A stretch of 64,000 nt of DNA from Lolium rigidum (taxonomy: Eukaryota > Streptophyta > Magnoliopsida > Poales > Poaceae), in the NCBI RefSeq assembly GCF_022539505.1, contig NC_061514.1, positions 328,087,090-328,151,089 on the forward strand, read 5' to 3'. A program made the translations under genes and the position numbers. Below, in pieces: positions 24,957 through 34,642 of the stretch (position 1 is the first letter of the stretch; each line of letters opens with the position of its first letter). Below the pieces are notes generated by a model, which had not been told where the DNA came from, ran no database searches, and saw nothing but the letters and a program-made list of their open reading frames with translations.

Positions 24957-27900
24957 ATGCGAACCCCAATTCCCTCCCACTCCGCTCATCCCCACCCGCC
25001 GACGGCCACCGACGAGCGGCGCTCCGACGAGCGGACGAGCGGAGAGCTACCCGCCGACGACGGCCGCGCGTGCGTAGACGCTCGCCACAAGATCTTCAGG
25101 CGAGTTCCCTCCTCAACCCGACCCTCGCCCCCACTTCTATGGCCTTTTCTTGGCCTCGCTTAGGGTTTCGTCGGCCATGGCTAGGGTTACGGTTTGCTTG
25201 GCATGGCATGGTTAGGGTTAGGGATTTCGTGGCATGGCTTCTTTCCTTGGCTTGTCCAGGGTTAGGGTTGCTCGGCCTGTCATGGTTCTTGCCGCAACCA
25301 GTCCATGGTTGCTTCGGATCTTGCTTGGCATGTTCTTGCAAGCAACTAGCCGATGATTGCTGCGGATCTTGCCCGGCTCAGTGCTCGTAGATTTTGGATT
25401 TGGTTTTCCGCAGCATCTATATGATTACCTGTCGCCGATCTTGCTTGCTATATGCAAGCAGTCCATGTTTGCTTCGGATCTTGATTGGCATGTGTCTTGC
25501 CGCAACCGACCGATGATTGTCGCGGATCTTGCTTGGCTCAGGCTCGTAGAATTTAGATCCGGTTTACTCGCAGTCCCTATATGATTACCTCGTCGCCGAT
25601 CTTGCTTGGCCGTATCCAACCAATCAATTAGTGATGCGGATCTTGCCTCGCGTGGGTCTCGCCGCAACCAGTCCATGATTGTTGGGGGATTTTACTTGGC
25701 TTGGGCTCGTAGATTGTACATCTAGTTTATCGCAGTCCATATATGATTAGCTGCTACAGATCTTTCTTGCTGCAACTAGTACATAATATGATTACCTCGT
25801 CGCGGATCTTGCTTGGTACAGATCTTTACCAAGGCATGCCCTTTTATATTTCGTCGATGAACATTTATATTGCCCTTTTATCCCGTGTTGATGAAACTTC
25901 TCCCAAACAAAGTTTGGGAGCCCCGTTTATCCGTACATGCCTACAGACTTTTTCTCGTGTACATGTCTATTGTTGTATTAAGGGATATGTCTAATGATTA
26001 TAACCTCGTTATCTTCTTAGGTAATACTATCAAGGTCCGACCTACTTCAAGGAGCAAGGTGAACCAGGTGATTGTTGATCCACATGAACCTATGTTGCTT
26101 GGTTCTTTAATTGCATCCATATGTTGTATCTCGCTGTCACTAATTGTTATTCTTTTCGTGCCAAGCACATATCCAACCCATCAACATCGAGCATGGCAAA
26201 GACTCGGGAAGAAGCAACTGGCCGGGTATGCGGCTTCATCCTAACATCATTGTGTCTAATTGATGCTTTTAATCGGGTGTCAGGGTTTTTTGGCTCGTCT
26301 CGAATATTTCGTACTCCTAGGATTAAATGAAACTAAAAGTTGAAAATTGCTATGATTAAACAATTTACCTTAGTTGTTCGAGTTGGCTTGCTTCTATGCA
26401 TTTCAACCATCAATCTAATGGTTACATATTTTTCTCATACATGTAAAGAAGCGCCCCTCACCGAGATAGAGAAGGACAGGGCTAGGACAATGATGCGGAA
26501 CAACCGTGTCTTACAATCCCCGGGTCTCCCCGCCGTAGTGTCAATTTTTAGGAAGTCACATGGTGGTCGAGGTGGAGGTCGTTCCACACTTTCAAATGAT
26601 GAGTCATCTGCCATAACACAAGGCGAGAGCTCGGATTATCATCCGAGCAATGACCAATTGGTTGACCAGGAGGATGGGGAGGTTGAAGGGAGTATAGGGG
26701 AACACATTGAGAAGGTGCATTCGCTTATCATCTTTGGAGCGCCGGCATTATTTGTATCTCGTTTTCTTATTTCTGTTTTGCTATAACCTCGTGATGTAAT
26801 GCCATTTTGTTTTGCTATTTTTGCGAGGCATTGAAGGATCCCAAGAGTAGAAAGAAAAAGGCTTCGTTAGAAAGACAAGCCCAGGGAGGAGGAGTAAGAG
26901 GTTGCAAAAGGAACAAAGTTCAATGCCTCCTCGTTAGAGTGTTTGCTGATGCTCCAGGAGGGGGAAAGAGGCATCTGGAACCTGTTGCTGAAGTTCCTTC
27001 CAAAAGAGTCACCAGGAGGACATCAAGTGAAGCGTCTGCAACCAACAATGAAGATACTCCGCCCCGCAACAATCGCAGAAGCTCACCGCAGATTGATGAA
27101 AGGATCGATGAAGCAAGCACTGTTCGCAGGACACGAGTCCTATCGCATTCGATGTCATGGTCCATCAGCACTTTGATTCTCGATGGTTTTCTTGATCCCG
27201 AGGATGATGAAGGCAAGTTTTTGTTGGACAGCTGTCCACACTATCTACTCGCCTTTTTTGTTTATCTTTATAAACTCTTTTGGTTGTGGGTGTCGCTTTC
27301 GACATGATCTTTGTATGTATGCTATTCGTGTGGAACCACCGCCGCAGTGGCCGTAAAAGGAAGGGCACCGGGCTGGAGCGGATTTGCAAGGGGATGGGAG
27401 TCAAGCTTACCATTGAGATTCCTCCAGTGGCTGAAACGTCCCGAGAAGCCTTTGCCTCGCTGCCAAGTTTGCATCGGAGGGTGGAATGCTTGCAAGAGGC
27501 CGTATGCCGCTCCTTCCGCATTTCAAGTTGTACAAGAGGGATGAGAATTTGTTGGCCGACTTCGTTGGAAAGATGGGGGTAATCTTCTTCATCACCAGCT
27601 CATTTGTTAGATGATAGGAGTGCTTGCTTGATTGTTCATAGTTCATGATAACTAACCTCGTCCTTGCCCTTGTTTGCTTTGTAGGCAAATTTCAACATGG
27701 ACACAGAGTCGGAAGACATCCGAAGGCTTGCTATGACGTATCGCGGAAAGTGTCGAAGAACAGCGCTACATCCCGAAAAGGGACTACTTCGACAAAGTAC
27801 CAAGCAAATGAAGTCAGCATCAAGTCCCCCGTTAAGGATGTCTCGTATGAAGAATGGGAAGCTCTAACCGCTTCGTGGGTAACCCTAAGACACAGGGTAT

Positions 27901-28796
27901 GTTTTTTGCTTCAGCTTGCAGCTCATTAGTGCTTGCATGGTAGACATGATGCTCATCGTTATAGTGTGCACATTGCTGAATATCATGATTGTGCCCTTCT
28001 GCGTAACACATGTACCAAGAACAAGGACAAGTCGTGTCATGCGGTCAAATTTGGCCAAAAGATCGGCTCTCGTAGCTATGCTGCTCATCTGTATGCAACT
28101 GTAAGAACACTCTTACAGAATTTCCTTTTGCATCTTTCTCTTGTCTCCACAAGCTTATGTTCTGATTCTTGGTGAACATCATTTCCAGAGGGAGGAGCGC
28201 AGAGGTGAAGAGCTAGATGCAGTCGACATCTTTAAGGCGACCCATCACAGCAAGAAGGATGGTTTCTCTGAGGAAGCTCTATCTGCAATAGTAAGTGACT
28301 TGTTCATTTCACTTTTGTGAACCATTCTTGGACCTGCGCGTTTCCCGAATTGATGAATCTTTTGGAAATGGATCTCCAGGCTGATATGGAAGCCGAGATG
28401 GCTATTCCCGTGCCGAAGGTGCACCGCCAAGGTCTGCAGTCGCTGTTGTTGCAAAGGTTCTTAGCAAGGAAGCCAAGCACAAGCACTTTCCTCGAAGAAT
28501 GCCGGACTTCAGCCCAGCCCACCGTCAAGCTCAACAAGCCCACCGCAGCCGCCGTATCGGCGCATGTTCATGACCCGGAAGCACAGTCGAAGAGGTCCCG
28601 TGAGGAAGCTGAACGATGAAGCAGCCAGCTTGTCGCCATCATGGAAGAAGCTGCTGCCCGTAAGGAGAAGCAAGCGGCAAATGAAGCCGCACAAGCTCGG
28701 CGTGACAAGGACTACATGGAGCTCCTCAAGCGGACCGAGGAAAGTGATAGGAGGCTTGCTCACATGATGTCCATCTTCGGAGCATCCGCGAATTAG
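24957..28796 (+). pseudogene. PTTA/En-Spm-type transposon gene (TNPA-like), frameshifted
   Basis: Several exon-like blocks resemble the plant transposase family PTTA/En/Spm (PF03004): 27340-27590 (KGTGLERICKGMGVKLTIE, then in another frame LARGRMPLLPHFKLYKRDEN), 27685-27895 (VSYEEWEALTASWVTLRHR), 27950-28100 (LLRNTCTKNKDKSCHAVKFG then GSRSYAAHLYAT, a typical PTTA phrase) and a charged C-terminal helix (EEAAARKEKQAANEAAQARR) ending at TAG 28794-28796. Upstream, 26450-26720 and 26820-27215 encode polar, low-complexity segments. The ATG at 24957 is only a guess at the start. Possible introns lie between blocks, but frame breaks inside blocks (for example near 27440 and 27780) indicate decay. PTTA proteins are thought to be the TNPA-like, DNA-binding partner of CACTA elements. 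The catalytic TNPD partner is not seen. Confidence 0.5.
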
Positions 28797-29079
28797 CTCC
28801 CGCCGCCGGTCGTATCCCTTTTTGTGTCCCGCCATGGAACTTGGTCATATCCCGGCAGCGTGACAATAACTTCTTACCGTGAATCTGTGAACTTCTTACC
28901 GTGAATCTCGTGAACTTCTTATCGTGAATCTGTGAACTTTCTTGGCATGTTGGTGAATCCGTGAACCCGGTCATTTTGTCGTCGTCACTCGCCGTGAAAT
29001 TTGCGGATTTGAAATGTTGTCTTTTATATTTTGTCGTTGAATTTCCTAATTTAATATATGCACTCGTTGGGCTATTGTG

Positions 29080-29520
29080 GGCTCTTAAAAGGCCAAGGCC
29101 CAAAGTAGCCTAGAAATATATGGGCTCTTAAAAGGCTAGAGCCCAACAAATAATTAATTGCATTTTCGAAAAATGGGAGTTGAAAAGGCCAAAAAAGGCC
29201 GAAGCCCAAAAACTTGCAGGACCGTAAAAAGGCCAAAGCCCATAACTTTTATGGACCCAAAAAGGCCAAGGCCCAATATCTTTATGGACCCCAAGAAGGC
29301 TCGTAGCCCAAAACCTCTGTGGACCCTATAAAGGCCTAGGCCCAAAATCTTAATGGACCCTAAAAGGCCAAGGCCCAAACCCGTAATGGGTCCTAAAAAG
29401 GCCACGGCCCAAAACCGTAATGGGTCCTAAAAAGGCCACGGCCCAAAACCGTAATGGGTCCTAAAAAGGCCACGGCCCAAAACCGTAATGGGTCCTAAAA
29501 GGCCACGGCCCAATGGAAAT
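29080..29520 (+). repeat. 34-bp subterminal tandem repeat (aaggccacggccc)
   Basis: Exact or near-exact units containing ggccacggcccaaaaccg recur at about 29401, 29435, 29469 and 29502 (period 34, last 33). More degenerate units with aaaggccaaggccc extend leftward to about 29085. They sit just inside the right end of the CACTA element, where such elements usually carry clustered binding sites for their own protein. Confidence 0.75.
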
Positions 29521-29689
29521 TGGCCCAGGCCCAGTAAGTAAAGCAGCTAAAAAGGCCGTTGAAAAAAAAAAAGCTAAAAAGGCCGAGGTAATTGGGCCAG
29601 TTACGGGCCAAGGCCCAACAAAGCCGAAAAAAAAAAATCAGAACTAATGGGCTCAGCCCATATAAGGAGCTGAATGGACCGGGCTGAAT

Positions 29690-29972
29690 TCAAATAACGA
29701 CGTTTCTAATTCGTCACAATTTTGCCACGTCGGATTGCCACGCTGGACTCGGGGGCAGGTGCCCATGACGTTTTGGGAACGTCATGCAGTCAAGTGACAT
29801 TTTAAAACGTCATAAAGCTTTAAGACGTTTTCAAGTGGAACGTCGTAAGCACTCATTGCTGACTCCCAGCTTTCGACGTTTTGAAAGTTGTCACAATAAC
29901 GTCACAAGTAGCCGTTAGTGACGTTTTAGTGACACCTTTATTTCGTCAACTTATGGCAGATTTCTTGTAGTG
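29690..29972. repeat. Right subterminal region and terminus of CACTA
   Basis: Rich in gacgtt/aacgtc words: gacgttt, gacgttttgggaacgtc, aaaacgtc, gacgttttcaag, aacgtcg, gacgttttga, aacgtcac, gacgtttta. It ends TTTCTTGTAGTG. These words on both strands are plausible binding sites for the TNPA-like protein. Confidence 0.65.
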
Positions 29973-29994
29973 TCAATGGTGGCAAGTCAAGCAT
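29973..29994. repeat. 22-bp flanking direct repeat, right copy
   Basis: Identical to 12257-12278. It starts directly after the CACTA right terminus. Confidence 0.85.
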
Positions 29995-31721
29995 ATCATA
30001 GACTTTCTTAGGCATAACAGAAATACTTGCACCAAGATCACATAAAGCATTACAATCAAAATCTTTGACCCTCATTTTAATGATGGGCTCCCAACCATCT
30101 TCTAGCTTTCTAGGAATAGAAGTTTCAAGTTTTAGTTTCTCTTCTCTAGCTTTTATGAGAGCATTTGTGATATGTTTTGTGAAAGCCAAATTTATAGCAC
30201 TAGCATTGAGACTCTTAGCAAGTTTTTGTAAGAACTTTATAACTTCAGAGATGTGGCAATCATCAAAATCTAAATCATTACAATTTAAAGCAATGGGATT
30301 ATCATCCCCAAGGTTGGAAAAAATTTCAGCAGTTTTATCAGTTTCAGGTAATTTTGCGTGCTTTGCACTAGGAGTAGAAGCATTGCCAACACCAATTATT
30401 TTACCATTGATAGTAGAAGGTGCAGCAACATGTGAATCATTAGCATTGCTAGTGGTGGTAATAGTCCAAACTTTAGCTACATTTTTCTCTTTAGCTAGTT
30501 TTTCATTTTCTTCTCTATCCCACCTAGCACGCAGTTCAGTCATTAATCTTATATTCTCATTAATTCCAACTTGGATGGCATTTGCTGTAGTAACAATTTT
30601 ATTTTCAATATCCTCAGGTTTAGCAGCCATTTTATTAATTAAAGAAGATTGTGACGCGTACATGTATGAGATTCGGTTTTCAGCATTTGCAAGTTTAGTT
30701 AGCAGCCTGTAAATCTCCATATTCAGATTTTCAAGTTGATTTCCTATATTCTTCAACAAGGTAGATTGTTCATTCATAGTTTTAGTAAACAATTTATTTT
30801 GCTCATATTGTGATTGCATAAAGCTCTTGGTGGATCTTTCAATTTCTAACATCTTTTCCTCATTAGGTGAAACATATCTACCGTAAGAGTTACCATTAGC
30901 GTAATATGGCCTAGAATTTTGAGCAACCAATGAAGCTAACTGAACATTATTAGGATCAACATTAGTCCTACCATTCACAAGCATAGACATAATAGCATCA
31001 ATCTTATCACTCAAGGAAGAGGATTCTTCAACATGAATTTACCTTCTTACCTTGTGGAGCTCTTTCCGTGTGCCATTCGGAGTAATTAATCATCATATTA
31101 TCAAGGAGCTTTGTTGCTTCACCAAGAGTGATGGACATAAAGGTACCTCCAGTAGTCTGAATCCAATAAATTCCGCGAAGAAAAATTTAGTCCCGCATAG
31201 AAGGTTTGGATGATCATCCAAGTAGTCGATCCATGGGTTGGGCAATTTTTAACCAAAGATTTCATTCTTTCCCAAGCTTGAGCAACATGTTCATTATCCA
31301 ATTGTTTAAAATTCATTATGCTACTCCTCAAAGATATAATTTTAGCAGAGGGATAATATCTACCAATAAAAGCATCCTTGCATTTAGTCCAGGAATCAAT
31401 AATATTCTTAGGCGAGAGATAGCAACCAATCTTTAGCTCTTCCTCTTAATGAGAAAGGAAACAATTTCAATTTAATAATATCACCATCTACATCCTTATA
31501 CTTTTGCATTTCACATAGTTCAACAAAATTATTGAGATGGGCAGCAAGCATCATCGTAACTAACACCGAAAATTGCTCTCGCATAACAAGATTCAAGTAA
31601 AGCGAGGTTTAATTTCAAAGAATTCTGCTGTAGTAGCAGGTGGAGCAATAGGTGTGCATAAGAAATCATTATTATTTGTGGTTGTGAAGTCACACAACTT
31701 AGTATTTTCAGGGGTGGCCAT
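29995..31721 (-). pseudogene. Gypsy A gag and N-terminal half of protease
   Basis: Gag starts at an ATG at 31721 (minus strand; first residues MATPENTKLCDFTT). The reading runs through three frames: 31721 to about 31600, 31596-31408 (contains KLKLFPFSLRGRAKDWLLSL, a Retrotrans_gag PF03732 signature), 31331-31119 (NFKQLDNEHVAQAWERMKSL) and 31014-29973. The last frame holds a coiled-coil linker (NEQSTLLKNIGNQLENLNME) and ends in the protease start FDCNALCDLGASISVMPKKV, with catalytic DLGAS. At least two frameshifts are present, so the copy is dead. The protease is completed at 12256-11922 beyond the CACTA insertion. There is no zinc knuckle that I can see. Confidence 0.75.
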
Positions 31722-31975
31722 TTTAGCAGTAGTAAATAAAACAAACTAGATAAAGTAAATGCAAGTAACTAATTTTTTTTGTGTTTTTGATATAGCAAAC
31801 AAGACAGTAAATAAAGTGAAGCTAGCAACTAATTTTTTTGTATTTTGATATAATGCAGCAAACAAAGTAGTAAATAAAATAAAGCAAGACAAAAACAAAG
31901 TAAAGAGGTTGAGAAGTGGAGACTCCCCTTGCAGCGTGTCTTGATCTCCCCGGCAACGGCGCCGTGAAAAGAGCT
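31722..31975 (-). promoter_or_regulatory. Gypsy A 5' leader with primer-binding-site region
   Basis: Between the 5' LTR and gag. Next to the LTR (about 31946-31970, minus strand) lies CACGGCGCCGTTGCCGGGG, close to the TGGCGCCGTTGCCGGGG primer-binding site common in Athila/Tat-like gypsy elements. The leader is A/T-rich and contains a duplicated block (aagcaaactaattttttttgt-like) at about 31760-31840. Confidence 0.55.
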
Positions 31976-32256
31976 TGATGGCGTGTAACTCACACGTTCA
32001 TTGGGAACCCCAAGAGGAAGGTATGATGCACACAAAGCAGCAAGTTTTCCCTCAGAAAGAAACCAAGGTTTATCGAACCAGGAGGAGCCAAGAAGCACGT
32101 TGAAGGTTGATGGTGGCGGGATGTAGTGCGGCGCAACACCAGAGATTCTGGCGCCAACGTGGAACCTGCACAACACAACCAAAGTACTTTGCCCCAACGA
32201 AACAGTGAGGTTGTCAATCTCACCGGCTTGCTGTAACAAAGGATTAACCGTATTGT
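31976..32256 (-). repeat. Gypsy A 5' LTR, first piece (up to gypsy B insertion)
   Basis: Begins TGATGGCGTG at 31976 and is collinear with 7722-7995 of the other LTR. It is interrupted at 32256, where the 5-bp target duplication ATTGT (32252-32256) precedes gypsy B. Confidence 0.8.
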
Positions 32257-33421
32257 TGTTATCACCAGATTTTGGCTAAATCAGGAGATGGGCCGCGATC
32301 AAGATGGGCTTGGAAGATTACACGTGGAAGATCTCTGAAGCGGCCTTGCACGGAGAATTTGGGCTAGATTGCCCGTGTATCTTTAATTACCGTAGATTGT
32401 ATCTAGATTAAAAGTTAGAGTTTGTCTCGTACACGGTGGGGATCTCCCACGTTAGAAAGTCCGCTGGACTATAAATATGTATCTAGGGTTTATGGAATAA
32501 ACAACAACCAACGTTCAACACAAACAAATCTCGGCGCATCGCCAACTCCTTCGTCTCGAGGGTTTCTCCGGTAGCATCATGCTGCCTAGATCGCATTTTG
32601 CGATCTAGGCAGCACAAGCCTGCCCACGTTGTTCATGCGTTGCTCGTGCTCGAAGCCTTTTTGATGGCGAGCAACGTAGTTATCTTAGATGTGTTAGGGT
32701 TAGCATTGTTCTTCGAATTACATGCTTTCGTTATGCAACCCTTGCACATCTAGCCGCCCTTACACCTATCTCGGGTGTAGGGGCGGCACCCCGCTTGATC
32801 ATAGTTTAGTAGATCCGATCCGTTACGGTTGCTCCTTGTTCATCAAGGATTAGTTTAACATCCGCAATAGTTAGGCCCTACAAAGGGTTGGAGGATCCGA
32901 CGGCGTGTAGGGTGACGTTTGCTAGCCCTTGAAAGGATGTTCCGGGGATCAACCTCGTGTTGGTTTTTAGGCCCTGTCTAGGATCGGCTTACGGCCACCG
33001 TGCGCGAGCGCGAGGCCCAATCGTGAGTAGGATGATCCGATTATGCGGTGAAAACCCTAAATCGTCGTAGATTTCATTAGCTTTATCTTGATCAAGCAGG
33101 ACCACCATATATTCGGACACCTTGTACGAATCATGGGTGGATCGGCTCTTTGAGCTGATTCACAGGATAACCTGAGAGCCGATCGAGGCTCGTATTTAAT
33201 GTTTACGTGTATGCCATGCAGGAAACTAAGCGAGGCATCATCCACACCTTCCCGACCGGGTATAGGTCAGGTGGCACGCCCTTGCGATAGCATCGGACGT
33301 GTGACCGGGGAGGCTTTGCGGGCCGTCGCTGCCGAGGGACCGGGGCCAGCCGCAGCCCTAGTTGTTCCCGGCTCTACTCGTGTTGCCCGTCTCTGCCCGC
33401 CAGGGGGTTTCGACGTCAACA
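32257..33421 (+). repeat. Gypsy B LTR copy 1 (1165 bp)
   Basis: Complete LTR, TG...CA. It has a TATA-like tataaata at 32470-32477. It is followed by 13 bases (33422-33434, cattcgcgcactg) resembling the start of the primer-binding region, then by a second LTR. Confidence 0.85.
32581..32787 (+). promoter_or_regulatory. Three strong hairpins in the gypsy B LTR leader
   Basis: Hairpin 1 (32581-32613) has 15-bp perfect arms, GCTGCCTAGATCGCA, around a 3-nt loop. Hairpin 2 (32638-32676) has 9-bp arms, CGTTGCTCG. Hairpin 3 (32753-32787) has a stem of about 15 bp, GCCGCCCTTACACC with G-U pairs, around a 5-nt loop. All lie 100-320 nt downstream of the TATA-like box, so in the presumed transcript leader, and recur in the third LTR (for example 40116-40148). 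A role in packaging or dimerisation is inference. Confidence 0.6.
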
Positions 33422-33434
33422 CATTCGCGCACTG

Positions 33435-34581
33435 CTAAATCGGGAGATGGGCCGCGATCAAGATGGGCTTGGAAGATTACACGTGGAAGATCTCTCGAAG
33501 CGGCCTTGCACGGAGAATTTGGGCTAGATTGCCCGTGTATCTTTAATTACGGTAGATTGTATCTAGATTAAAAGTTAGAGTTTGTCTCGTACACGGTGGG
33601 GATCTCCCACGTTAGAAAGTCCGCTGGACTATAAATATGTATCTAGGGTTTATGGAATAAACAACAACCAACGTTCAACACAAACAAATCTCGGCGCATC
33701 GCCAACTCCTTCGTCTCGAGGGTTCCTCCGGTAAGCACCATGCTGCCTAGATCGCATCTTGCGATCTAGGCAAGCACAAGCCTGCCCACGTTGTTCATGC
33801 GTTGCTCGTCGCTGAAGCCTTTTTGATGGCGAGCAACGTAGTTATCTTAGATGTGTTAGGGTTAGCATCGTTCTTCGAATTACATGCTTTCGTTATGCAA
33901 CCCTTGCACATCTAGCCGCCCTTACACCTATCTCAGGTGTAGGGGCGGCACCCCGCTTGATCATAGTTTAGTAGATCTGATCCGTTACGGTTGCTCCTTG
34001 TTCATCAAGGATTAGTTTAACATCCGCAATAGTTAGGCCCTACAAAGGGTTGGAGGATCCAGCGGCGTGTAGGGTGACGTTTGCTAGCCCTAGAAAGGAT
34101 GTTCCAGGGATCAACCTCGTGTTGGTTTTTAGGCCCTGTCTAGGATCGGCTTACGGCCACCGTGCGCGAGCGCGAGGCCCAATCGTGAGTAGGATGATCC
34201 GATTATGCGGTGAAAACCCTAAATCGTCGTAGATCTCATTAGCTTTATCTTGATCAAGCAGGACCACCATATATTCGGACACCTTGTACGAATCATGGGT
34301 GGATCGGCTCTTTGAGCCGATTCACGAGATAACCCGAGAGCCGATCGAGGCTCGTATTTAATGTTTACGTGTATGCCATGCAGGAAACTAAGCGAGGCAT
34401 CATCCACACCTTCCCGACCGGGTATAGGTCGGTGGCACTCCCTTGCGATAGCATCGGACGTGTGACCGAGGAGGCTTTGCGGGCCGTCGCTCTGAGGGAC
34501 TGGGGCCAGCCGCAGCCCTAGTTGTTCCCGGCTCTACCGTGTTGCCCGTCTCTGCCCGCCAGGGGGTTTCTGACGTCAACA
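33435..34581 (+). repeat. Gypsy B LTR copy 2, missing its first 19 bases
   Basis: Starts at ctaaatcgggagatggg, which corresponds to base 20 of the complete LTR, and runs to GACGTCAACA at 34581. It is directly followed by the primer-binding region and gag, so it is the functional 5' LTR by position although its U3 end is damaged. Confidence 0.85.
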
Positions 34582-34605
34582 CATTCTGGCACGCCCGGTG
34601 GGACA
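34582..34605 (+). promoter_or_regulatory. Gypsy B primer-binding site
   Basis: After the LTR end and a short cattc spacer the sequence reads TGGCACGCCCGGTGGGAC, the usual position and form (starting TGG, complement of a tRNA 3' CCA) of a gypsy primer-binding site. I cannot assign the tRNA with certainty. Confidence 0.6.
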
Positions 34606-34642
34606 ACCTTCGACATCCACCACATCGCCATCTGCATCCGAG

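Larger units (their letters stand above)
12279..29972 (+). mobile_element. CACTA (En/Spm-type) DNA transposon, 17.7 kb, loaded with tandem arrays
   Basis: The left end is CACTACAAGAAA at 12279 and the right end is its reverse complement TTTCTTGTAGTG at 29961-29972. Beyond that 12-bp core the ends agree only loosely. The right subterminal region is rich in acgtttt and the left has aaaacgt at 12377 and 12429, as expected for inverted subterminal binding sites. Inside, in order, are: a 135-bp array, a gypsy LTR stub next to a 100-N gap, a Cys-rich coding remnant, a LINE fragment, a 517-bp array, a 669-bp array, a broken PTTA-domain gene and a 34-bp array. No TNPD-type transposase is visible, so the element is probably non-autonomous, although the gap hides an unknown length. 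Confidence 0.8.

Noticed and set aside
29390..29520. Regular 34-bp direct repeats resembling a CRISPR array
   Set aside because: There are no spacers, the units are contiguous, and they lie in a plant transposon end where such repeats are usual.
30065..30712. 215-codon plus-strand frame
   Set aside because: It is the antisense shadow of the gypsy A gag coiled-coil region and has no motif of its own.
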